Notes under the pieces: model-generated
What the model was told of the DNA's origin: nothing
Database searches by the model: none
Seen by the model: only the letters and a program-made list of their open reading frames with translations
Position numbers and translations under genes: made by a program
Shown: piece by piece, positions 41,593 to 50,374 of the stretch
Layout: each line of letters starts with the position of its first letter
Numbering within the stretch: position 1 is the stretch's first letter
Source of the DNA: Nostocoides_A vanveenii
GTDB lineage: Bacteria > Actinomycetota > Actinomycetes > Actinomycetales > Dermatophilaceae
Assembly (NCBI RefSeq): GCF_039531165.1
Contig: NZ_BAAAPN010000059.1
Span: forward strand, 73,979-137,978
Direction of reading: 5' to 3'
DNA length: 64,000 nucleotides

Positions 41593-43835
41593 GCGCTCTG
41601 CTCCGTCTTGGTCGTGGACTCGCTCTGGACGAGCTGGTGATAGGCGCCGCCGAGGAGCATCAGGTCCTCGTGCCGGCCCTGTTCGACGACCCGGCCGTTC
41701 TCGACGATCATGATGACGTCGGCGTCGCGAACGGTCGAGAGGCGGTGGGCGATGATCATCAAGGCGCAACCCCGGCGGCGCAAGTTGTCCATAACCCGGC
41801 GTTCGGTCGCGGTGTCCAAGGCGCTGGTGGCCTCGTCCAGAACGACCAGGGTGGGATCGCTGACCAGGGCGCGAGCCAACTCCAGCCGCTGGCGCTGCCC
41901 ACCGGAGAAGTTGGTACCTCCTTCGGCCACGGCCGCGTTGATGCCACCGGCCCGCCGCGAGATCACGTCGAAGACCTCGGCATCGCGAAGCGCCCGCAGC
42001 ACGCTCTCATCGCGGACTTCGCTGTCCCAGAAGCAGATGTTCTCTCTGACCGTCCCCTCGAACAGGGTGGTCGTCTGGTCGACATAGGAGACCGAGCGGG
42101 CCATCGACTGCCTGCTCCAGCGATGTCGCGGCAGTCCGTCGAACAGGATCAGGCCGTCCGAGGGTTCCAGCAGGCCGGCCGCCAACTTGGCGATCGTGGA
42201 CTTGCCGGACCCGGATGCTCCGACCAGCGCCACCCGCATTCCGGGTTCGAGGCTCAGATCTAGACCGACGACAAGCGGCGCGAGCAGCGGTCCGAAGGTG
42301 AAGTCGACCTTTGCGAACTCCAGGCTGCCCGACAGGACGTGTCCGTCGGTGTCATCGGGTTCGAGGGCGAAGGCCGGGTCCAGTTCATAGCGTTCGGCGT
42401 CCCGCAGCCGGTGTAGCTGCGCCTGCATCTCCTGCAGTGCGCCCGCCTGATTGGTCAGCTGGGTCAACGGCCGGGTGAAGGTCGCCAGGAGCGCCTGGAA
42501 GGCGAAGAGCACCCCGACCGTGATCGCCCCGTCGGTGACACGCAGGCCGCCGACGAGCATGACCAGGCCGGAGTTGACGGTGGCGAGCATCGGCGGCACC
42601 ACCGTGATCAGGGCGGTCGGCATCCCGAGTTTCTGGCCTTCGGTCATCGCCTTGGCCAGCGACCCGGACCACCGCGCGAAGGACGCGTGCTCGGTCCCTG
42701 ACGACTTCACGGTCTCGATCGCCGAGATCGTATGCAGCGTGGCCACCGCCAGCCGGCCCTCCTCCGCCTCCAGGGCGGTGGCATTGTCGATTCGCCGGCG
42801 CATCACCGCGCGCAGCACGGCGAGGTTGATCAGGGCGACGGCGATGGCGAGGCTGCCGAGCAGGAGGTCCTGGAACAGCAGCGCGGCACCGTAGACGACG
42901 ATGAGCAGGAGGTTGACGCACGTCACGACCAGATCGCGGGTGACGGTCTGGGCGACTTGCCGGTTGCTGCTCAGCCGGCGGCCGAGCTCACCGGCACGAC
43001 GCTGGAGATAGAAGCCGATCGGGAGGCGCAACAGGCGATAGAGGAAGCGGCCGCTCGAAACCAGTGCGGTGCGCGCCTCGACCAGTCTCAGGTAGTGGGT
43101 CTGCACGCTGGTGAGGATCAGCACCCCGGCCGCGCAGACCGCCAGGCCGCCGATCAGAGGCAGCACGGAGAGCCAACCGGGCTTGCCATACGCCGAATCG
43201 ATGAAGTACTGCGTAAAGATCGGCGAGACGATCCCCGGAATCACCAGCACGATGCTGGCCAGCAGGGCGAGCGCCAGCCCACGGCCGGTCTTGGACGTCC
43301 GCTCCCGGAGCATGGAGACAACCTTCGGCGGGGCGCCACCGGTGATGAAGTCATCCCCCGGGACCAGGTCGAGAACGATCCCGGTGAATCCCTGGTCGAA
43401 CTCCGTCAACGGCATCCGGCGCGGACCCGACGCCGGGTCGTTCAGCAGGACCATCGTCTGGCCACCACGGCGCTCGAAGCCGTTGACGACCATGAAATGC
43501 TGGAAGGCCCAGAAGACGATCACCGGATGATCGATTGCCAACAACGGCGGCAACTCCATCCGCCGGCCCTTGCCCGCCAGTCCGTACTGACGGGCGGCGT
43601 CCATCACATTCTTGGCCGTGGAACCGTCGCGTGAGATCCCGCACGCGACCCGCAACTCCTCCAGCGGAACGAACCGTCCGTAGTGCGCGAGCAGGATGCT
43701 CAGCGACGCCGCGCCACACTCGACCGCCTCCATCTGGATGACGGTCGGGGTGCGGCGCGTCGTGGCGCGCCGGCCGACCAGGCCCCGGCACTCCTGCTCC
43801 ACGCGCGGCGGCGTCGAGCGCAAACGGGTGGGCAT
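41589..43835 (-). CDS. NHLM-type bacteriocin ABC exporter with C39 leader peptidase
   Basis: 748 residues. The N-terminal C39 peptidase reads TVIQMEAVECGAASLSILLA (catalytic C40), QHFMVVNGF (H113) and LLNDPASG (D133), a full Cys-His-Asp triad. Membrane helices follow, then an ATPase with GASGSGKST, NFSGGQRQRLEL and LVVLDEATSALD. It cleaves leaders after double-Gly-like motifs and exports the core; the four precursors end VAGG, VAGG, VSAG and VAAG. ATG 43835 has GGGAG at proper distance; a GTG six bases earlier overlaps the HlyD stop. It works with the HlyD protein upstream. Confidence 0.94.
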   Translation of the reverse strand: MPTRLRSTPPRVEQECRGLVGRRATTRRTPTVIQMEAVECGAASLSILLAHYGRFVPLEELRVACGISRDGSTAKNVMDAARQYGLAGKGRRMELPPLLAIDHPVIVFWAFQHFMVVNGFERRGGQTMVLLNDPASGPRRMPLTEFDQGFTGIVLDLVPGDDFITGGAPPKVVSMLRERTSKTGRGLALALLASIVLVIPGIVSPIFTQYFIDSAYGKPGWLSVLPLIGGLAVCAAGVLILTSVQTHYLRLVEARTALVSSGRFLYRLLRLPIGFYLQRRAGELGRRLSSNRQVAQTVTRDLVVTCVNLLLIVVYGAALLFQDLLLGSLAIAVALINLAVLRAVMRRRIDNATALEAEEGRLAVATLHTISAIETVKSSGTEHASFARWSGSLAKAMTEGQKLGMPTALITVVPPMLATVNSGLVMLVGGLRVTDGAITVGVLFAFQALLATFTRPLTQLTNQAGALQEMQAQLHRLRDAERYELDPAFALEPDDTDGHVLSGSLEFAKVDFTFGPLLAPLVVGLDLSLEPGMRVALVGASGSGKSTIAKLAAGLLEPSDGLILFDGLPRHRWSRQSMARSVSYVDQTTTLFEGTVRENICFWDSEVRDESVLRALRDAEVFDVISRRAGGINAAVAEGGTNFSGGQRQRLELARALVSDPTLVVLDEATSALDTATERRVMDNLRRRGCALMIIAHRLSTVRDADVIMIVENGRVVEQGRHEDLMLLGGAYHQLVQSESTTKTEQSA

Positions 43836-43837
43836 GA

Positions 43838-44629
43838 TCACACTCCCAACAGGATGGAGACGGGCTTGACGCCACCGAGTGAGAGTTCACCGCTGACCGG
43901 AGTCCGGGACTGCAACTGCACGGGCGGTCCCGAGACACTCGTCCACTGGTAGCCCGAGAAGGTCTGCGGGTCATCGAGCAGTCGCACCGTCACCAGGTGG
44001 GTGTTGGCTTCGAGGTGTTGGGCGGCGTCTCCCGTGACCTGGGCGACCTGCTGCGCGCTCGCTGGGAACTGGCTCACCGACACGACGACGCCCTTGAGAC
44101 GGCCGAAGATCCGCGGGTTCACCCCGGGCAACTCCAGCGTCACTTCTTGCTGCGGGTGAACGAAGGGCACCATGTCCCCGCCCACGAGCAGGGTCGCGCC
44201 GAGGGCCGCGTCCGCGCTCTGCTCGATCTGGATCAGGTCGTCGCCGGGTGACACATAGGCGCCGACGCCGGCGTTCACGGCGACCACTCGGCCACTCACC
44301 GGTGCCGAGACGGCGACAATGCCACCCGAGCTACGGATGGTGCCGATGGAGTCGCCGACGGCAACAGTGTCGCCGGACCGGATCGGCAGACCGGTCAGCG
44401 AGCCCGCCACCGCCGCCTCGACCGTCGTCACTCCGCCGGGGAAGGTGATCAGGCCCGAGGCCGAGGCATAGCGGGGAATCGATCCGAGGAAGCCCCAGAG
44501 ACCGATCATCACCGTGGTGATCAGGACGGTGAAGACGGCAACCCAGCCGCGCGGAGTCGCCAGCAGCAACGGGGAGTCGAGTTGGTCGGGGTGACGCTGC
44601 CGCTCCAGCGCCTTGAACCGGAACTTCAT
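43838..44629 (-). CDS. NHLM-type HlyD family secretion adaptor
   Basis: 263 residues. There is one membrane segment at about 29-49 (WVAVFTVLITTVMIGLWGFL). After it come a lipoyl/barrel-sandwich half (GSLTGLPIRSGDTVAVGDSI) and its return strand (VSAPVSGRVVAVNAGVGAYV). It is short and lacks the long coiled coil of Gram-negative HlyD, as expected for a single-membrane actinobacterium. It bridges the ABC exporter and the cell wall. ATG 44629 overlaps the SagB gene stop by 4 bases. Confidence 0.88.
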   Translation of the reverse strand: MKFRFKALERQRHPDQLDSPLLLATPRGWVAVFTVLITTVMIGLWGFLGSIPRYASASGLITFPGGVTTVEAAVAGSLTGLPIRSGDTVAVGDSIGTIRSSGGIVAVSAPVSGRVVAVNAGVGAYVSPGDDLIQIEQSADAALGATLLVGGDMVPFVHPQQEVTLELPGVNPRIFGRLKGVVVSVSQFPASAQQVAQVTGDAAQHLEANTHLVTVRLLDDPQTFSGYQWTSVSGPPVQLQSRTPVSGELSLGGVKPVSILLGV

Positions 44630-46020
44630 GGCCGGCCCCAAGGGTCGGCTTCGGCGGGGTCGAAGGAGCCGAGGACCATCATGCCCACCGCCCCCTCCTC
44701 AAGGGGGTCGGCGCCGGTGGCCGCCGCGAAGAGCCCGAGCGAGGTCCCGCCGATGCCGCACACACCCAGCCCGAGCGGCTCGGCATTGAGGTAGATCGTC
44801 TGGTAGACGACACCGACGTGCTTGGTCAGCAAGGAGTAGGGCATGCCCTGGTACTTCCACATCAGCCGCCCGAACCGCGCCGCGAAGATCAGGGCGAACG
44901 GCGGGGGGACCGCGCCCCGTGTGGTCATCTGGACATCGGCGTTGACCCGGGCCCGGATGACCGGGTCACTGGTGACCGGATCGAGTTGATGACGTTCCGG
45001 CGCATAGCGATACACCCCGGGTGCCAACCCCGCGATGTCGTTGGCGACCACATAGGTCTCGATCTCGTGCACGGATCCGCCGCTCGGGTAGGGACGGTCG
45101 ACCACATCGAGGCCGTGGTCGTCCGGGTGCACCTGGCGCACGCGCAGAGAGCGGTAGAGCAGCGCCCCCAGCTGGTCGAGCGTCGTCGCGCCAGCCTGGA
45201 AAACACGACGGCTGCGCCGCCGCTCCATGACGTCCGCCAGCGGCGGGTCCGTATGCCGTGCGGTCGCCAAGTCCGGGACCGGCAGGTCGACCGGGCTGAC
45301 CCCATCCGGCACCGGGCGGGCATACGGCAAGGGGTCGAAGTCGGCGGCAAGGTGGTAGGTGCCTCCGTAGCCGTCGGCGCCACGGGATTCGTTGTTCCGC
45401 CGGTGAAACCACAGATCGGCGGCGTGCCATTGGCGAACGCGCCGCGAACTCTGCTCCTCCTGCGTGAGCAGCAGCAGTGCGGTGCACAACATGGCGAGCA
45501 CGGGCTCCGGCAACCGGGTCAGATCCCCGGTGGCCAGCGTTGCATAGAGGTCCGGACGGAGGATCACCTGCAAGTGCGAGACGCCAGACTGGACGACGAC
45601 CCCGCCGGCCGAGACGGTCGCCACGGCGTGCGGGCTCAGGCCGCGGGTCACGACGTCGGCCGGCAGCGGCAATAGGGCGACCGGCTGGGCCCCCTCCGTC
45701 GTCAGCGTCGCGATCGGGTCGCCGCCGGGCTCGAAGAGCACGTGCTCAAAGACTCCGAGTTGCTGAAGTCGTTTGATGGCGCGTTGGGCGACAACCGCGG
45801 CCGCCAGCTGACCCGACGCGATCATCGCTCGGCGCACGACCTCCTCGGCAGCGGCCGGTCCGTCCACGAGGTCGAGGATTGCCCGGACCACAGCCGGGTC
45901 AGGGACCTCGACCCGCTGTTGCCAGCTGGTGCCGCGGACCATCAGCCCGCCGTCGGTGCTCTCGAGTGCGACGCTCGCTCGGATTGCGAGAACGGTTGTG
46001 ACAGTGAGTGTTTCGAGCAT
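44626..46020 (-). CDS. SagB-type azoline dehydrogenase
   Basis: 464 residues. The C-terminal half is a nitroreductase-fold SagB/ThcOx domain: MERRRSRRVFQAGATTLDQL, YPSGGSVHEIETYVVANDIA, GVYRYAPERHQL and TIYLNAEPLGLGVCGIGG. It binds FMN. The N-terminal half is an accessory domain seen in longer members. In TOMM clusters it oxidises thiazolines and oxazolines made by YcaO to aromatic thiazoles and oxazoles. ATG 46020 is 22 bases after the YcaO fusion gene, so the genes are co-transcribed. Its presence is the main evidence that the poly-Cys cores end as aromatic azoles rather than azolines. Confidence 0.93.
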   Translation of the reverse strand: MLETLTVTTVLAIRASVALESTDGGLMVRGTSWQQRVEVPDPAVVRAILDLVDGPAAAEEVVRRAMIASGQLAAAVVAQRAIKRLQQLGVFEHVLFEPGGDPIATLTTEGAQPVALLPLPADVVTRGLSPHAVATVSAGGVVVQSGVSHLQVILRPDLYATLATGDLTRLPEPVLAMLCTALLLLTQEEQSSRRVRQWHAADLWFHRRNNESRGADGYGGTYHLAADFDPLPYARPVPDGVSPVDLPVPDLATARHTDPPLADVMERRRSRRVFQAGATTLDQLGALLYRSLRVRQVHPDDHGLDVVDRPYPSGGSVHEIETYVVANDIAGLAPGVYRYAPERHQLDPVTSDPVIRARVNADVQMTTRGAVPPPFALIFAARFGRLMWKYQGMPYSLLTKHVGVVYQTIYLNAEPLGLGVCGIGGTSLGLFAAATGADPLEEGAVGMMVLGSFDPAEADPWGRP

Positions 46021-46042
46021 GGGACCGGACCCCCTTTGGTTC

Positions 46043-48313
46043 CTAGAAGAAGACGCCGATGGGGTTGACATCCGACTCGGCAATGGCGTCGGCGCGCCAT
46101 CCGAGCTGGACGGGAATGTCGTAGATCCGGCCCGGGCCCGTGCGCCGCCAGAAGTGACGCATGCCCGGGACGAACACCTTCGCGACCGCGAGGTCGATGT
46201 CCGCACGCGACTGGTTGACGACGATCGTCTCCATCCCGGCTGCGGCGAGGTCGTCGACGCAGTACTGCACGATGCCCCCCAAAGTCGCGGGAATCTCGCG
46301 CTCCATCTCCTCCAGGGTGCGCAACGCAGTGTTCGAGTCGGGGAGGATCCACGGCTCCGATGCACACGTCCGCGTCTTGCACCACTCCAAGGTCGCCGCA
46401 TCATCGACCTGATAGATCGTGTTGCCTTCGGCATCCCGTCGCCGCACGAAGGGCAGGAACTGATTGAGTTCGGTCAGCGCACGGAAGAAGGCGATGTGCG
46501 GGTCGGGGTGCGCGCCAAAACCGACCATGATGTCTTCGACGTCGTGGTCGCGTCGGCTAAAGGCAGCGAAGGTCGAGACGCCCAGGTCGTTGGAGAGATC
46601 GATCACCCACAGGTTGCGGTCCATGCTCGCGTAGAAGTCGCGCATCAATCCCACATACGGGTCGCGGACCGAGTCCAGGTCGATGCCCGGGCGGGCGATC
46701 CGGTTGAACCACCACAAGGCAACCGCATCGCGCTCGTAGACTTCGCAAAGTCCTTGCAGGACAGCCTCGTCCATGGTGTTGCCAGCAGCGCCACCATTCG
46801 AGTCGGTCATCGTGAAGATGTGGTCGCTCTGGCGCAGGTCCGGATGTCCGAACCAGATCATCGCCGACGGGACCAGAACTTCTTCGCCCGTCGTCAAGGA
46901 ACGCGCCGGCGTGAAGTGGACCGGACGATCCTGATCGAAGCGATGCGGGATCTTCTGCAGGCGGTTGCGCGGATCGGCGTTCCAGGTCTCACGAATCGCG
47001 TACTGGTGATCGGAGAACCGCAGGTAGTCGGCCGGGTGCAGGGCGCGCTGGTCGAGGGCGTTCCACGTGGAGAGGATCTCGGGGACGTCCGGGCTCCACA
47101 CGCCCGAGTAGCGCTCCAGCGCCTCGCAGATCCCCGAGACCTTGGCCTGGATCTCGGTGCGACCCTTGCCACCGGACTGGCCGCGCATGTTGTTGCGCAG
47201 CAGGTCCATATTGTCGCCCATCATCCCGAAGTTGTGCCCCGCAGCGAAGGAGTAGGTGATGCCCTCCTCATCGACGTCCAGCGGCGTCAAGCGCGAGACC
47301 GCGCCGAGGATGTGGCTGATGTGGTGCTCGAGCCGGTCGTAGGTCTCTTTGGGCGTGCAGACCCGGTAGCCGCCGTCCTCAAGGTGTTGTGCGGGCGCGT
47401 CGGTGAGCTGGACCTCGCTGGTCCGCCGCAGGCTGCTGGCATCCTCCACGGAGAACTGTGGCTGGTTGACCAGGGTGTGGCTACGCGTCTCATACGTCTT
47501 GACATCGAGCGAGCGCATCGCGCCCGCGAGCTCACCGGGCAAACCCGCTGCGAGAGCAATGATTTCGTTGGCGACGATGCCGACTGCGATGCCCACGGCA
47601 CCCGGTGCGAGGCCCGCTGGCTGGACCGCCGGATAGGACGCACCCGACTTGCCGGCCAAATAGCGTTCCACTTGCCGGTTGGCCGCAATGCGGTCCTCGA
47701 CCGACTCCCAGCACCCGGTCTCCCCCGCGATGAAGCGGGGGCCGACCCACACTTCACGGCCGGCCGGCTTGACGAGAATCCACTGCACACCCTCGGACTT
47801 GAAGTGCTTGTTGATCTCGCGCAGCGGCGCCTGGAGGTAGTCCCTGACGGCGACCACGACCACGTCCGCCGCAGCGGCATCGAAGACCGTGGCCGCCGGC
47901 CGGACCGCGACCTGTCGATAGCTCGCGAGGGCGGCACCGAGCGCATCGGCCATGGCGAACTCGGTCAGGTCCATGACGGCCACGTCGTATGCCTGCGTCC
48001 GACCGTGGAAGGCGTCGGCACGCTTACCGAAGCTCTCGACATAGGCCCGCGCCGGCCCGGCATCCGCCGCAACCGGCAGCACGTGGCCGGCCTTTTGCAG
48101 TTTGGCCAGCTCCAGAAGGATCCGATCCGGCGACATGCTGGGCGCGAGCGCCGACATGATGTCGGACATCGAGCGTCGGCCGTCGATCAGCTTGGCAACC
48201 CGGGCCGTGTCGGGATTCTCGACGATGCTGGCCTGCTCGTCATTGAGCAGGAAGAGCAGCTTGTCATCGACAACTTCCACCCGCAGGCTCTCGCGGAAAC
48301 GTAGCGCGCTCAC
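46043..48313 (-). CDS. Fused TOMM cyclodehydratase: RRE, ThiF-like and YcaO domains
   Basis: 756 residues. The N-terminus is a winged-helix peptide-recognition element (FLLNDEQASIVENPDTARVA, about 1-80). A degenerate ThiF-like region follows with GPRFIAGETGCWESVEDR. The YcaO domain starts near 340 and has ATP-site motifs SGICEALERYSG (S393, E397, E400, R401) and LQGLCEVYERDA (E524, E527, R528), then VDDLAAAGMETIVVNQSRAD. It uses ATP to cyclise Cys, Ser or Thr in the leader-bound core. The C-terminus is NPIGVFF, not the PxPxP tail of some YcaO enzymes. It is the central enzyme of the cluster, between the membrane protein and SagB genes. Confidence 0.95.
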   Translation of the reverse strand: MSALRFRESLRVEVVDDKLLFLLNDEQASIVENPDTARVAKLIDGRRSMSDIMSALAPSMSPDRILLELAKLQKAGHVLPVAADAGPARAYVESFGKRADAFHGRTQAYDVAVMDLTEFAMADALGAALASYRQVAVRPAATVFDAAAADVVVVAVRDYLQAPLREINKHFKSEGVQWILVKPAGREVWVGPRFIAGETGCWESVEDRIAANRQVERYLAGKSGASYPAVQPAGLAPGAVGIAVGIVANEIIALAAGLPGELAGAMRSLDVKTYETRSHTLVNQPQFSVEDASSLRRTSEVQLTDAPAQHLEDGGYRVCTPKETYDRLEHHISHILGAVSRLTPLDVDEEGITYSFAAGHNFGMMGDNMDLLRNNMRGQSGGKGRTEIQAKVSGICEALERYSGVWSPDVPEILSTWNALDQRALHPADYLRFSDHQYAIRETWNADPRNRLQKIPHRFDQDRPVHFTPARSLTTGEEVLVPSAMIWFGHPDLRQSDHIFTMTDSNGGAAGNTMDEAVLQGLCEVYERDAVALWWFNRIARPGIDLDSVRDPYVGLMRDFYASMDRNLWVIDLSNDLGVSTFAAFSRRDHDVEDIMVGFGAHPDPHIAFFRALTELNQFLPFVRRRDAEGNTIYQVDDAATLEWCKTRTCASEPWILPDSNTALRTLEEMEREIPATLGGIVQYCVDDLAAAGMETIVVNQSRADIDLAVAKVFVPGMRHFWRRTGPGRIYDIPVQLGWRADAIAESDVNPIGVFF

Positions 48314-48373
48314 ACCTTTTCCTTTGTCTTGTGTCGTCAGGTCGTTGTGGGGTAAGGGTTTTCGTGCGAGCCG

Positions 48374-48559
48374 TCAGTAGGCGGGGCGGCGCATGAGCAA
48401 CCAGCCGCTGACGAAGCCGACCATGCCCACCGCGCCGAACAAGACCGCCTTGGTGGAGTCGGCGGGCGTGCTCTGGAGGTTGGCGACGGCCAGGACGATG
48501 CCGACAACGCCCCAGATGAAGCAGAAGATGGCGAGGAAGGTCTTCAGGTTGGGGTTCAT
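48374..48559 (-). CDS. Small two-helix membrane protein of the machinery operon
   Basis: 61 residues, MNPNLKTFLAIFCFIWGVVG continuing to a second hydrophobic helix (AVLFGAVGMVGFVSGWLLM) and a basic end RRPAY. Two membrane segments with a short polar turn. ATG 48559 is chosen since the N-terminal extension is Pro/Ser-rich and unlike a membrane protein. There is no recognised family; its position between the methyltransferase and YcaO genes makes immunity or assembly roles possible. Confidence 0.7.
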   Translation of the reverse strand: MNPNLKTFLAIFCFIWGVVGIVLAVANLQSTPADSTKAVLFGAVGMVGFVSGWLLMRRPAY

Positions 48560-48593
48560 TTGCAAGGCTCCTTTGGTGACAGGGTCGGACGGA

Positions 48594-49397
48594 TCAGGGA
48601 GACACCGCATGCACGGTGTGGACATTGATCGAGATGAAGGCATCGGGGTCCCGCAGGAAGTTCTCCCAGGACCAGCCGACGACGGCGAGTTGTTCGATGG
48701 TCAGTGCCCCGGATGAGACCAGGGGGACATAACGGTCCGGACCCATGTGGACGGCGAAGGCGCTGATCGGGTGATCGTCGGTGGTGACCGCCGAGGTGAC
48801 GGGATCGACCTGCGTGAAGCCGGCCTCGACCAACTCGGCCGGGATCTTTTTCACGACATAGCGATCTCCGCCGTCGGCGGCCTGGAGCGTACGCAATTCG
48901 CTGAAGATGGCGACGAGGCCACGGACGACTTTGCCACTGCTGGTGCCGGCATCGCTGTCGTCCACGTCGACGACGTGCAGCCGCCCACCGGGAACGAGGA
49001 CGCGCCGAATCTCGGCGAAGACCTCGGCGCGCACGCGCGGGGTTAAGTGCTGCGCGACGAAGCGCATGACGACATCGTCGACACTGTTGTCCGCCAATGG
49101 GATTCGTCCGTCGACGATGGGCAGGACGGGCGGTTCGACGCTCGCGAGCAACTCGTGGTCGACATCGCTGCCGTAGACAACGGAGTCGGGCAGAGCCGCG
49201 CGCAATCGTCGGGTGACCGCGCCATTGCCACTGCCCAGGTCGAGCACGATGCCGCCGTGACGCAAGCCGTGGGCAAACATCGCCTCGAACTCGCGCGGAC
49301 AGCTCAGAGCGGCTTGGCGCTCGAGGCGGTCGTATTCGACACCGCGCGCGTAGCCGGTGCCGACGATGTAACTGCCGGAGATGGATGCGGTGGTCAT
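48594..49397 (-). CDS. SAM-dependent methyltransferase of the peptide cluster
   Basis: 267 residues, class I methyltransferase. SAM motif I is VLDLGSGNGA (51-60), the post-I acidic residue is in VYGSDVDHELL, and GGRLHVVDVDD is motif III. ATG 49397 is preferred because upstream residues (CCC plus basic) lack similarity. It is first in the machinery operon. By analogy with azole peptides whose N-terminus is dimethylated it could methylate the mature peptide; a small-molecule substrate is also possible. Confidence 0.85.
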   Translation of the reverse strand: MTTASISGSYIVGTGYARGVEYDRLERQAALSCPREFEAMFAHGLRHGGIVLDLGSGNGAVTRRLRAALPDSVVYGSDVDHELLASVEPPVLPIVDGRIPLADNSVDDVVMRFVAQHLTPRVRAEVFAEIRRVLVPGGRLHVVDVDDSDAGTSSGKVVRGLVAIFSELRTLQAADGGDRYVVKKIPAELVEAGFTQVDPVTSAVTTDDHPISAFAVHMGPDRYVPLVSSGALTIEQLAVVGWSWENFLRDPDAFISINVHTVHAVSP

Positions 49398-49782
49398 GCA
49401 GCAACACAACCCGCGAACGACGACCGGCCTCAACCCCTGTGCGCCTCTTTACGCACCGCGGCCCGCGCTCCTGCGCACCCCTCGGCTGTGCCTACGCAGC
49501 GCTCGGCACTGACCGGTCGCCGAATTTACCTACCCCGGCAGTCCAGCCAGGTGATCGCCCGCCAGGCGATCCCATCGGGACCCGCAGATCTCGTTCGTCG
49601 TGACGCGTAGGTCCCTCACCGAGCCGGGGCCGTGGCGGGCACACTGAGTCGAGTCAATCGTAAAATTTTGCCGAATTTCCGCGTTCTGGTGGCGCGCCTA
49701 AGTGGAAGGGAGGACGCTTCACATTGCGCTCATCGAAGATATCGGCCTACTGCCGGATCGAGGGGCGTCAGAGAGGAAAATC
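49398..49782. other. 385-base divergent intergenic region with an AT-rich palindromic core
   Basis: No ORF with coding character. It lies between the methyltransferase start (minus) and the secreted protein start (plus), so it must hold both promoters. At about 49658-49680 the G+C drops sharply around the AAAATTTT palindrome, the only such stretch nearby and a likely regulator-binding or melting site. Confidence 0.5.
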
Positions 49783-50208
49783 ATGAAGGTCCTACGCTCC
49801 CTCACCACGGCAGTTGCGGCCGGCGGGCTCGTGCTCGGCGCAAGCACCGCCGCTAGCGCCGCACCCGCGGGCGCCAGCACCGGCGCGGCGCCCGTTACCT
49901 GCACGATCAAGGCCGGAGCGCCTTATCTCAGCGGCGGGTTGATCAAAGGCGACGGCCGGATCGACTGCACGTCGGCTGTGGCGGCCCTGCAGATGAAGGT
50001 CACCGTCCAGAAGAAGATGGGCACCCGTTGGGTCAATGTCGGCACCCCCGCCCAGGGCACCCGGTACGACGTCATCGCCGTCTGGGGCACGGCATACGTC
50101 GGCTTCAGCCACGGCGTCTACCGCACCAAGTCCACCGGCAAGGTGCTCTTCTATGGATCGTCCGTGTGGCGCCCGATCAGTGCGGTGAGCGGTCCCCGCT
50201 CGGCCTGA
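49783..50208 (+). CDS. Small secreted protein of unknown function
   Basis: 141 residues. A standard signal peptide MKVLRSLTTAVAAGGLVLGA then STAASAAPA (cleavage after ASA about residue 26). The mature part has two Cys (VTCTIKAG and GRIDCTS), probably disulfide bonded, and a beta-rich pattern (KVTVQKKMGTRWVNVG, AVWGTAYVGFSHGVYRTKST). ATG 49783 follows GAGAGGAAAATC. No family recognised; extracellular wall-associated or ligand-binding protein is a guess. It is divergent from the cluster's first gene and convergent with map. Confidence 0.75.
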   Translation: MKVLRSLTTAVAAGGLVLGASTAASAAPAGASTGAAPVTCTIKAGAPYLSGGLIKGDGRIDCTSAVAALQMKVTVQKKMGTRWVNVGTPAQGTRYDVIAVWGTAYVGFSHGVYRTKSTGKVLFYGSSVWRPISAVSGPRSA

Positions 50209-50300
50209 TCCGGAACGACATCTCGAACGCCGGCGATACGCCGGGCGCGCGGTTTGCCGCCCGGCGTGTCCTCGGTCGTGTTACGAAACCACGGACGCAC

Positions 50301-50374
50301 GGGGTCCCCGCGAAGTATTGGAGCTGGGTCCCACGCTCTGCGTGGGCCGAAGGAGCGAAAACTTCGGGGGTGTC
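50301..50374 (-). repeat. 74-bp structured repeat, copy B (3' of map)
   Basis: Second copy of the element found at 21245-21320, same orientation, with two single-base gaps and scattered substitutions. The inner hairpin CCCACG-ctctg-CGTGGG and the outer CCCCGCGAAGT/ACTTCGGGGG pairing are kept. It starts 13 bases after the map stop on the minus strand, at the edge of the interval separating map from infA. Confidence 0.85.

Noticed and set aside
30314..49397. Lanthipeptide or radical-SAM (sactipeptide) cluster
   Set aside because: No LanB, LanC, LanM or radical SAM (CxxxCxxC) protein is present; the modifying enzyme is YcaO with SagB.
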